DNA of 32,000 nucleotides, taken from contig CAKZLZ010000178.1 in the NCBI GenBank assembly GCA_937127435.1, positions 1-32,000 on the forward strand. The letters run 5' to 3'. The notes below the pieces were generated by a model. It had not been told where the DNA came from. It saw nothing but the letters and a program-made list of their open reading frames with translations, and made no database searches. The first letter of the stretch is position 1, and the number at the start of each line of letters is the position of its first letter. A program made the position numbers and the translations under genes. Below are positions 1-6,730 of the stretch, piece by piece. Source of the stretch: an uncultured Verrucomicrobiota bacterium (GTDB taxonomy: Bacteria > Verrucomicrobiota > Kiritimatiellia > SS1-B-03-39 > UBA6053).

Positions 1-593
1 TGCACCGCCACAAAAGGGTTTTCCGCCCGGTTGCTGAGGCGATGTAACGCATGCGCCACCAACTCTTTTCCGGTTCCGCTTTCCCCGTTAATCAACACCG
101 TGGCCCGGCTCGGCGCCACCTGCTTGATGGTGTCAAACACCGACTGCATCGCTCCCGCTTGACCGATGATATTTTCCATCCCGTACTTGGCATCCAACTC
201 CTGCTTTAACTGCAGGTTGGAGGCTTCCAGCTTTTTGGTTTTGATCGCCCGCTGTAACAAAACTTCCAACCGATCTAAATTCACCGGCTTGGTTAAAAAA
301 TCGTAAGCACCGGCTTTCATCGCCTCAACCGCCGTTTCCACATTTCCATAAGCGGTTAACAAAATACATACCGGCTGAGGGTCCGTAGTTAAAATCCGTT
401 TCACCAAAGTCATCCCGTCCATGCCCGGCATCCGTAAATCCGTAAGTACCGCATCGGGAGATTGGGACTTCAACACATCCAAAGCCGCCATGCCCGAATC
501 CGCCAGGAGAATATTATATTTCCGGCGCAACGCGCGCGCCAAACCCTCACGGGTATTTTTTTCATCGTCGACAATCAGTACAGTTGGCTTCAT
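1..593 (-). CDS. NtrC/AtoC-family sigma-54-dependent response regulator, 3' end missing (runs off left edge)
   Basis: The first 197 residues are visible. Residues 1-115 form a receiver domain with the acidic pair D9/D10, phospho-acceptor D52 in TDLRMPGMDG, a conserved LLTAYG and the lysine of FLTKPV. A linker leads into an AAA+ sigma-54 activation domain starting at ENIIGQAGAMQSVF, with Walker A GESGTGKE near residue 172. The remaining AAA+ part and the DNA-binding HTH lie outside the window. The ATG overlaps the stop of the upstream kinase gene by four bases (ATGA), so the two are translationally coupled as a two-component pair. The kinase would phosphorylate D52, and the regulator would then activate sigma-54 promoters. 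The target genes cannot be read here; the divergent DASS transporter is one candidate by position only. Confidence 0.93.
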   Translation of the reverse strand, partial: MKPTVLIVDDEKNTREGLARALRRKYNILLADSGMAALDVLKSQSPDAVLTDLRMPGMDGMTLVKRILTTDPQPVCILLTAYGNVETAVEAMKAGAYDFLTKPVNLDRLEVLLQRAIKTKKLEASNLQLKQELDAKYGMENIIGQAGAMQSVFDTIKQVAPSRATVLINGESGTGKELVAHALHRLSNRAENPFVAV

Positions 594-1804
594 GATGTGG
601 AATCCTCACGGCCGCCCAACAAGCGGATCCGTTGTTCAAATCTGGGTAACAGTAAAGTAAAGGTGGTCCCATGACCGGGCCGGGTTTCAATTTCAATTTG
701 TCCACCATGGTCCTGCATGATCCGCTGCACAATCATCAGTCCCAATCCGGTGCCTTCCTCTTTGGTGGTGTGGTAGGCATCAAAGAGCGCTCCCAAATCT
801 TCGGCTTCAATTCCCGATCCCGTGTCCGAAAATGAAACCGCCACCCCGTGTTCGGAGATGCGAACCCGAATGGTTAAAATCCCGCCCTCCGTCATCGCCT
901 GAATCGCATTTCGAATCAAATTATAAAAGGCCTGTTGCATCTGACCTTTGTCCAATTGCAGACTGGGTAAATCTTCAGGGATTTCTTTTTCCACCCAAAT
1001 ACCCCGGTCAGAGATCTCCCTCTCCATCGATTTCAGTGTTTCTTCCAACAGCGTATCCACCTGCACCGCCTCCCGCTGGGGTTGCGTCGGACGCAACGCA
1101 CGCAGAAATGAATGAATAATTTGGTCCAAGCGCTTAATTTCGTTGCTGGAGACTTCCACCAATTCCAACAAGGCCTCACGCAATTCCTGATCCTTCACTT
1201 CCTGCAATTCCCGCTCCATAATCTGCAAATGGATATTCAAAGAATTTAATGGATTGCCAATTTCATGCGCCACCCCCGCCGCCAACAAGGTAATCGCTTC
1301 CAAACGTTTCGACTCTACCGTACTTTCCTCCCGCTCCCGATCCGAGGTGACATCCCGCAAAAAAATCAGGGCGCCTTCCGCATCGTCTTCCGCCCCCTGC
1401 ACCACCTGTAACGGTACCACATAAAATTCCACAATGCGGTGCTCCGGATAGGTCACTTCAATTTCCCGGTTGACCATCCGGGTCCACGCTTCCGGGTCCA
1501 GCCCCATCAACCCTTCCCAATCCAATGTAGGCAATGCCTCCTGAAGACTGGAACCCGTCATCGCTTCCACATCCCCACCCAGCAAACGCGCCACTGCGTC
1601 ATTGGCATACGTCACCAAACCTTTTCCATCCACCACCACCAATCCCTCACGAATGGATTGTAAAATCGTTTCCAGCAACCCTTTTTCCCTCGCCAATCGA
1701 AGAAAATGGGTCTGCAAACTGTCCGGATCAATCCGGTCAATTCGTCTCAATAATTGTTCTAAAAACCCTGATTTCATTACAGAAATGAAATCATAATCCT
1801 TCAC
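590..1804 (-). CDS. Cytoplasmic PAS-domain sensor histidine kinase (NtrB-like), partner of the adjacent NtrC-type regulator
   Basis: The protein has 404 residues and no membrane segment, so it should be soluble. A PAS domain spans roughly residues 45-155 (IREGLVVVDGKGLVTYANDA). The HisKA dimerisation helix carries phospho-acceptor H180 in AAGVAHEIGNPLNSL. The HATPase domain has its N-box at 289-303 (QQAFYNLIRNAIQAM), G1 box DTGSGI at 327-332 and G2 box GTGLGL at 351-356. All catalytic boxes are intact. The longest reading starts with GTG at 1804. An ATG ten codons in (MKSGFLEQLL) is an alternative, and neither start has a well-placed Shine-Dalgarno. The stop overlaps the regulator's ATG. The signal sensed by the PAS domain is unknown. 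The gene is divergent from the DASS transporter across a repeat-containing 368-bp gap. Confidence 0.92.
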   Translation of the reverse strand: MKDYDFISVMKSGFLEQLLRRIDRIDPDSLQTHFLRLAREKGLLETILQSIREGLVVVDGKGLVTYANDAVARLLGGDVEAMTGSSLQEALPTLDWEGLMGLDPEAWTRMVNREIEVTYPEHRIVEFYVVPLQVVQGAEDDAEGALIFLRDVTSDREREESTVESKRLEAITLLAAGVAHEIGNPLNSLNIHLQIMERELQEVKDQELREALLELVEVSSNEIKRLDQIIHSFLRALRPTQPQREAVQVDTLLEETLKSMEREISDRGIWVEKEIPEDLPSLQLDKGQMQQAFYNLIRNAIQAMTEGGILTIRVRISEHGVAVSFSDTGSGIEAEDLGALFDAYHTTKEEGTGLGLMIVQRIMQDHGGQIEIETRPGHGTTFTLLLPRFEQRIRLLGGREDSTS

Positions 1805-1848
1805 ATAAATCGAGACATTTTGACGCTACAATTTCATATTGAAGATCA

Positions 1849-1878
1849 GGCAAGATGATTTTGGGCAGGATAATTGCC
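1849..1878 (-). repeat. Two inverted copies of the 15-bp intergenic repeat
   Basis: Read on the plus strand, GGCAAGATGATTTTG (1849-1863) and GGCAGGATAATTGCC (1864-1878) are reverse complements, with a few changes, of the tandem units at 1953-2087. GGGCA and TGCCC within this stretch (1863-1879) can also pair locally. A transcript crossing the gap could therefore pair this segment with the array about 75 bases further on. No function is assigned. Confidence 0.75.
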
Positions 1879-1952
1879 CTGTATCATTATTCTTTGAAGC
1901 ACCTCTAAAATAAATCCTTCCACCCAAAATCCCTCAACCGTAAACCCTCAAC

Positions 1953-2087
1953 CCTAAATCATCCTATCCTAAATCATCCTATCCAAAATCATCCTATCCA
2001 AAATCATCCTGCCCTAAATCATCCTGCCCAAAATCATCCCATCCAAAATCATCCTGCCCTAAATCATCCTGCCCAAAATCATCCTGC
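1953..2087 (+). repeat. Nine-unit 15-bp tandem repeat in the divergent HK/DASS intergenic region
   Basis: Nine contiguous 15-base units fit the pattern CCWAAATCATCCYRY, for example CCTAAATCATCCTAT and CCAAAATCATCCTGC. They differ mainly at position 3 (T or A) and in the last two bases (AT or GC). The preceding bases (1929-1952) hold degenerate relatives such as CCCTCAACC. The strand carrying GGCAGGATGATTTTG is purine-rich and the other is pyrimidine-rich. The 368-bp gap between the divergent kinase (1804) and transporter (2173) contains this array, its two inverted copies and an AT-rich stretch before the transporter. I recognise no clear promoter hexamers there. The array could be a minisatellite, a regulator-binding array or a structured RNA element. 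Confidence 0.9.
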
Positions 2088-2172
2088 CTCAGCTCTTTCA
2101 ATCCTTGCTCTAGAGAGCACCTATGCTAAGCGGAATTTTGTATACACATACCCACCTTTTAATCCTACTCCC

Positions 2173-3603
2173 ATGAAAACACGACTCCCTCTATTATTCC
2201 AAATTCTCGGCCCGGTTCTCTCTCTAATCATCTACGGCATTTTATCCGCAAACGAATCTTTTACCCCGGCGGCCGCCGGAACTGCGGGTATCACTTTTCT
2301 TTGCGCTTTCTGGTGGTGCACCGAAGCCATCCCCATTCCTGTCACTTCCATTATACCTTTCGTTCTGTTCCCACTTTTGGGCATTCTGGATTACAAAGTC
2401 CTGGCCGGAGCTTTCGGACATAAATTTATTCTGCTGTTTATGGGCGGTTTCATGCTCAGTCGCGCGGCGGAAAAATCCAGTACCCATCTGCGCATCGCCC
2501 ATATGATGGTCAAAGGCATCGGCACCGAAACCAACAGCAAACTGATCATTGGCTTTATGCTCGCAACCGCTTTTTGCTCGATGTGGATTTCAAACACTGC
2601 CACCGCCCTGATCATGCTGCCGGTGGCCATCGCGGTGATCAAAGAGAACCACAACGAACCAAAATTCTCCACCAACCTGCTCCTCGCCATCGCCTACGGT
2701 GCCAGTATCGGCGGCATCGCCACCTTGATCGGCACCCCGCCCAATGGCGCTTTTGCCGGCGCTTATTTTGACATTACCGGCGACTCAGTCGATTTCGTCA
2801 GCTGGTTCAAAATCGGGCTGCCAGTTTCTATCCTCATGCTCATCGTCTGCGGATTCATCCTCACGCGCGGCGTCCGAGGAAAAAGCAGCTACGAAGCCGA
2901 AGAGCTTGGCCCCTGGACCACCTGGCAAAAACGCGTTCTGTTGATCATCGGATTGACCGCTCTACTCTGGATCACCCGCAAACTTCCCTTTGGCTGGGGA
3001 GGCTGGAGCGTTTGGCTCAATATGCCCAAAGCCGAAGACGCCACCGTCGCCCTGCTGGCAGTGGTGTGTATGTTTCTCATTCCCAACGGCGAAAAGAACC
3101 AAGACGGCAGCGGCAAAAAACTCCTCGACTGGGACACTGCCGTTCGCATCCCCTGGGGCATCCTGCTCCTGTTTGCAGGCGGACTGGCCATCGCCTCCGC
3201 CTTCACCGCATCCGGCTTGGCGGATATGATCGGACAACAATTGCAAAGCTCCACCGCAGGCATGCACCCTCTGCTGATCATCCTGCTCATCAGCTTCTCG
3301 GTCACCTTCCTCACAGAGATCACCAGCAACACCGCCACGGCCACTTTGCTCATGCCCATCCTTGCGGCGGGCGCGATCAGCTCCGGACTTAATCCTGCCC
3401 TCTACATGGTTCCGGCCGCCCTCTCCGCCAGTTGCGCATTTATGCTCCCCATCGCCACCCCCCCGAACGCCATTGTGTTCGGCGGCGCGGAGTGGGTCAC
3501 CATCCCCAAAATGGTCCGCACCGGCCTCTGGCTCAACCTCGCCGGCGTGGTGATCATCAGTTTGGTCTGCTACTTTATTCTCGATCCGGCTACCGGACTC
3601 TAG
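2173..3603 (+). CDS. DASS/SLC13-family sodium-coupled anion (probably dicarboxylate) symporter
   Basis: This is a 476-residue, highly hydrophobic inner-membrane protein of the usual length for bacterial INDY-type carriers. Both inverted structural repeats show the family signatures: SNT at 140-142 and again at 385-387, each followed by an ATA-type helix, with the paired loops GTPPN (187-191) and ATPPN (428-432). The N-terminal WWCTEAIPIPVTSIIPF stretch (47-63) is also characteristic. In characterised relatives these SNT loops bind Na+ and the substrate carboxylate. Succinate, malate or fumarate are the likeliest substrates, but sulfate carriers share the fold and the substrate is not decided by sequence. 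The start is the first ATG; no Shine-Dalgarno precedes it. It lies divergent to the PAS-kinase/NtrC pair and 142 bases upstream of an orphan kinase, so either could control it. Confidence 0.9.
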   Translation: MKTRLPLLFQILGPVLSLIIYGILSANESFTPAAAGTAGITFLCAFWWCTEAIPIPVTSIIPFVLFPLLGILDYKVLAGAFGHKFILLFMGGFMLSRAAEKSSTHLRIAHMMVKGIGTETNSKLIIGFMLATAFCSMWISNTATALIMLPVAIAVIKENHNEPKFSTNLLLAIAYGASIGGIATLIGTPPNGAFAGAYFDITGDSVDFVSWFKIGLPVSILMLIVCGFILTRGVRGKSSYEAEELGPWTTWQKRVLLIIGLTALLWITRKLPFGWGGWSVWLNMPKAEDATVALLAVVCMFLIPNGEKNQDGSGKKLLDWDTAVRIPWGILLLFAGGLAIASAFTASGLADMIGQQLQSSTAGMHPLLIILLISFSVTFLTEITSNTATATLLMPILAAGAISSGLNPALYMVPAALSASCAFMLPIATPPNAIVFGGAEWVTIPKMVRTGLWLNLAGVVIISLVCYFILDPATGL

Positions 3604-3726
3604 GCACAGCTGGTGCGTATGAAAGTCATCCGCACGGCCCCAACTTCTGAAGATCACCTCAAAACATGATGATACTTTTTACACTTGCCACCTTTCAAAA
3701 ACCCCAACATTCTTTATTGAAACAAT

Positions 3727-3745
3727 AAAAAAGGGGGGGAGACAT
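3727..3745 (+). promoter_or_regulatory. Ribosome-binding site built on an A6-G7 homopolymer run
   Basis: Six A residues are followed by seven G residues (3733-3739) and AGACAT directly before the kinase ATG at 3746. The G-run is the only sequence able to act as a Shine-Dalgarno. Just upstream, TTTATTG and CAATAAA (3713-3729) form a small AT-rich hairpin. A homopolymer of this kind can change length by slipped-strand mispairing, which here would alter spacing to the start codon. Confidence 0.5.
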
Positions 3746-5155
3746 ATGAAAGAAAAGTATCAGCACTGGGAGAAACTTAACGCGGGCCGTTCGGCGCTGA
3801 TTTATGCAATATTCGGATTAATCTGGATTTTGTTCTCCGACCAAACCGTTGTGATACTTTTTCAGAATCCTGACCACCGACACCTTGCCCAAAATTTAAA
3901 AGGCTTCTTTTACATCCTGGTCACCACACTACTGGTGTACATTCTAATAAAAAGTTCCTCATCCACCATCCGGCAACAGGAAGCAAAAGCCCGCTTGCTG
4001 GCAGAGAACACACAGGATGTCATCTGGTCCCTGGATGCACACTGGCATATTCAGTACATCAATCCAGTGATCGAAAATTTCGTAGGAATCCCGGCTGCAG
4101 ATTTATTGGGAAAACATGTCTCCAGCATCTGTGATGAAAAAACCCTCGCCTTCTTCAAAAATCAAATTCCGGTCCCGATTCATCCGGGACCGGAGAACAA
4201 AGGGTTTTTCGCAGAAGCTGAATTATTACATATAGATGGCACGACAATACCGGTGGAAATCAATGCGCGGCATATGTTCAATAAACAAAATGAGGTCATA
4301 GGCATTCAGGCAGTGTCCCGGGATATTCGCGAACGCAATGCCCTGCAGACCCAGTTACGGCAGGCACAAAAATTGGAATCCATTGGCACCATGGCCAGCG
4401 GGATTGCGCACGAAGTGAATAATCCCATTTCCATTATTTCCGCAACTGCAGAATTACTAACACAGAGTGACAGCATTGGCGACGACACCAAAGACCTGTT
4501 GATGCAGGTCATGCATCAGTCTGAGAATATCCACCAAATCGTGAACAATCTCCTCGGTTTTGTTCGGGTGGAAAAAATGCCAAAGCCGGAAACCATACAG
4601 GCCGGGATCCCCCTCCTCAAATGCCTGGAACTTGCGAAAGCCAGCCTGCAGCATGACCATATTCATGTGGAAGTCCATACTCCGGAAGATGTGCCGGATC
4701 TGACCTGTCTTCCCCACCAAATTCAGCAGGCCTTGCTCAACCTGGTTCAAAATGCCCAGGACTCCCTCAATGAACGTTATCCGGAAGCCGATCCCGGAAA
4801 ACAACTACATCTCTCACTCTCCTCCCCGGATGCCGAACACATCCTCTTTACCGTGAAGGACCTGGGGACCGGCATGAACGCCGAGCAAATAGAGAAACTT
4901 TTTGATCCCTTTTACACCACCAAACCGGAAGGGAAAGGCACAGGATTGGGGATGTGGATTTTACATCAGATTGTGAAAAATCACCAAGGCAGTATTTTTG
5001 TGGATTCGAAGCCCCTTGAATACACCTCGATCGGCCTGCTCCTGCCGCTGAATTTTCAGACTGTTTCCGAAAGTTACACCCCGACAGTTCAGTTTAATTC
5101 CTCTCTCTTTGCTTCATCCATCCCGGAAACAATGCAAGGTATCCCCGCGGTTTAA
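3746..5155 (+). CDS. Membrane-bound PAS sensor histidine kinase without an adjacent response regulator
   Basis: The protein has 469 residues. Two transmembrane helices (about 16-33 and 52-70) enclose a short loop of about 20 residues, too small for a folded periplasmic sensor domain. A cytoplasmic PAS domain follows (about 82-195, with ENTQDVIWSLDAHWHIQYIN), ending in the usual SRDIRER exit. HisKA carries H222 in GIAHEVNNPISI. HATPase has the N-box QALLNLVQNAQDSL (328-341), DLGTGM (372-377) and GTGLGM (398-403). Catalytic boxes are complete, so it should autophosphorylate. No receiver gene lies beside it, so it is an orphan kinase in this window. Sensing is probably by the PAS or the membrane segment. 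Its position behind the DASS carrier suggests a link to that substrate, which is inference only. Confidence 0.9.
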   Translation: MKEKYQHWEKLNAGRSALIYAIFGLIWILFSDQTVVILFQNPDHRHLAQNLKGFFYILVTTLLVYILIKSSSSTIRQQEAKARLLAENTQDVIWSLDAHWHIQYINPVIENFVGIPAADLLGKHVSSICDEKTLAFFKNQIPVPIHPGPENKGFFAEAELLHIDGTTIPVEINARHMFNKQNEVIGIQAVSRDIRERNALQTQLRQAQKLESIGTMASGIAHEVNNPISIISATAELLTQSDSIGDDTKDLLMQVMHQSENIHQIVNNLLGFVRVEKMPKPETIQAGIPLLKCLELAKASLQHDHIHVEVHTPEDVPDLTCLPHQIQQALLNLVQNAQDSLNERYPEADPGKQLHLSLSSPDAEHILFTVKDLGTGMNAEQIEKLFDPFYTTKPEGKGTGLGMWILHQIVKNHQGSIFVDSKPLEYTSIGLLLPLNFQTVSESYTPTVQFNSSLFASSIPETMQGIPAV

Positions 5156-5207
5156 AACTTATTTATTTTGTGGAAGCCCGGGTTCACGGTCAGCGCACCG
5201 GACCGAA

Positions 5208-5333
5208 TTACAGCAAAACCCGCCCTGTTTTTAAACCCGGCGTATGGGTGATACCGCCCGGAAGATTTTCTTTTGGGTGGGGCACATAAATCCGTGCGCT
5301 TCCTCAGGCTTGAACCACCACCGCTTTAATTAA
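5208..5333 (-). pseudogene. Decayed C-terminal fragment of a second ModF-like ABC ATPase
   Basis: Translated on the minus strand from 5333, this stretch reads LIKAVVVQA, a stop, then GSARIYVPHPKENLPGG, ITHTPGLKTGRVLL and a stop. It matches the C-terminus of the intact ABC protein at 6731-8299 (LIDAVIQASGCALIYVTHQK, then ENLPDCITDTLHLKAGRV) at about 25 of 38 positions. It has an internal stop and one inserted codon. At DNA level the clearest shared block is CCGGAAGATTTTCTTTT followed by a common ACATAAATC stretch (plus-strand sense; 5259-5292 against 6811-6845). The fragment starts exactly at the sulfatase stop codon. It is therefore a remnant of a former tandem ABC paralogue, with the sulfatase gene occupying the place of the rest. 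No start or promoter is visible and it should be non-functional. Confidence 0.8.
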
Positions 5334-6676
5334 ACACCATCTTTCCCCAACCGTTCCCAAGGAGAGGCCTCCTCCAGAATGTGGGCAAAGGTCGCGCAGC
5401 GCTGCGGATATTTTTCCGCAACATTGTGTAGCTCCTGGGGATCCTCACTAAGATCGAACAAACGGGGAGCTTGTTCGCGGTACTCAACATATTTCCATTC
5501 ATTACTCGTCACACAGCGCCAGTCCTCGAGCTGGGAAACGGCATATTTCCGATGTTCAATGGCTGGATTTTTCAAACAGCTGCTAAAGGGTTTCGCATCC
5601 CACGTACCGGGAACCTTCACCCCAGCCAAATCCAGAATCGTCGCGGAAATATCGATCAACTCTACGGGTGAGCGGGAAACACCCCCTGACTCAACACCAG
5701 GCCCCGCCACAATCAACGGCACCCGCAACGACCCCTCGTTCCAAATGGATTTCTGCCAGCGTCCATGATCCCCCAGCATCTCTCCATGATCGGATGCAAA
5801 TACAACCACCGTGTTGTCCCTTTCCCCACGACGATCCACCTCAGCCAACAACCGGCCGATCTCGTCATCAATATGCGAGCAACAAGCAGCATAATGCAAA
5901 CGGTCTTTCTCCACATCCCTGTAAGCAGGCGGATCATCTGTGGGAGCCACCGCACCGGGAAAAGCTATTCCGTCATATCTGGATAACAACTCTGCAGGCG
6001 GATCGTACGGGTCGTGCGGACCGGGAAAATTTACCCACAGACACCAGGGTTTATTTTCAGGCGTCCGATTCAATAACTTCAACGCATGACGCCCCGTCAC
6101 CGCATCCGTTGTAAGCTCATCCGGCAAGGCCGTAGGCGCCGCTGCACGCTCCAAAGGTTGCGGCGGATGATCATCCAAATGCGTTTGCAATTCTCCCTGC
6201 TCTTTCAGCAAAACAATATACGGATCATCAATTCCTTTCCGGGCATAGATCACCGCCTGACCTTTCCCATGATGATCAATCCCGTCGGAAAACCCCAGCG
6301 TATCCATTACCGGGTAGTAGCCTGTTTGACTTGGCTCGGTCAACGGCTTGAAGAGATCGCTTTTCCCACAAGTGGCAGTGTGATAGCCCGAGGCCCTCAA
6401 TAAACTGAAAACCGTCGGCCGGTCCAAAGGCGTACAATGCTGATTGTCGGGAACACCCGGACCGGGAGGACGCTCCCCCAGGGCCAAACAGGCGCGGGCG
6501 GGCGAACAAAGCGGTGCACAGGTCCGGCAGCCACTGAAACGGATCCCCCTTTCCGCCAAGGCATCAATATTCGGTGTCTGCACCGGGACTTTTCCATAGG
6601 GAGAATCCTCACAGCCCAACCAGTCCCAGCGCCATTGGTCCGGAAACAAAAACAGAAAATTCGGTTGGTCTTTCAT
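5330..6676 (-). CDS. Type I (S1 family) sulfatase, cytoplasmic
   Basis: The protein has 448 residues. It shows the formylglycine sulfatase signature with C57 in CSPAR, the residue oxidised to formylglycine by a maturation enzyme that is not in this window. Metal and substrate residues are visible: D13 of FPDQ, K of TCGKSDLFKP, H of NFPGPHDPYDPP, and FASDHGEMLGDHG with the following WQKS lysine. The signature continues as ACLALGER where most family members have a TG pair. There is no signal peptide, so it should act on imported sulfated sugars or other sulfate esters in the cytoplasm. I start at 6676 because AAAGGAGAGC lies about nine bases upstream; the reading frame stays open to an ATG at 6730. 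It follows the ABC ATPase and is followed by the ABC remnant. The specific substrate is unknown; choline-sulfatase and phosphonate-ester hydrolases are distant relatives. Confidence 0.9.
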   Translation of the reverse strand: MKDQPNFLFLFPDQWRWDWLGCEDSPYGKVPVQTPNIDALAERGIRFSGCRTCAPLCSPARACLALGERPPGPGVPDNQHCTPLDRPTVFSLLRASGYHTATCGKSDLFKPLTEPSQTGYYPVMDTLGFSDGIDHHGKGQAVIYARKGIDDPYIVLLKEQGELQTHLDDHPPQPLERAAAPTALPDELTTDAVTGRHALKLLNRTPENKPWCLWVNFPGPHDPYDPPAELLSRYDGIAFPGAVAPTDDPPAYRDVEKDRLHYAACCSHIDDEIGRLLAEVDRRGERDNTVVVFASDHGEMLGDHGRWQKSIWNEGSLRVPLIVAGPGVESGGVSRSPVELIDISATILDLAGVKVPGTWDAKPFSSCLKNPAIEHRKYAVSQLEDWRCVTSNEWKYVEYREQAPRLFDLSEDPQELHNVAEKYPQRCATFAHILEEASPWERLGKDGV

Positions 6677-6730
6677 AATGGACGCTCTCCTTTCATGGCC
6701 TCTCAGGCCTATTGCAATTCCATTTTGCAT

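Noticed and set aside
2962..3657. 231-codon open frame on the minus strand
   Set aside because: It is antisense to the DASS carrier and rich in G, E, D and H with no recognisable motif.
6697..6709. GGCCT-CTC-AGGCC hairpin before the first sulfatase as another copy of the nested repeat unit
   Set aside because: It has the same 5-3-5 form but lacks the GACTCTCC linker and the paired hairpins, so chance similarity is as likely.
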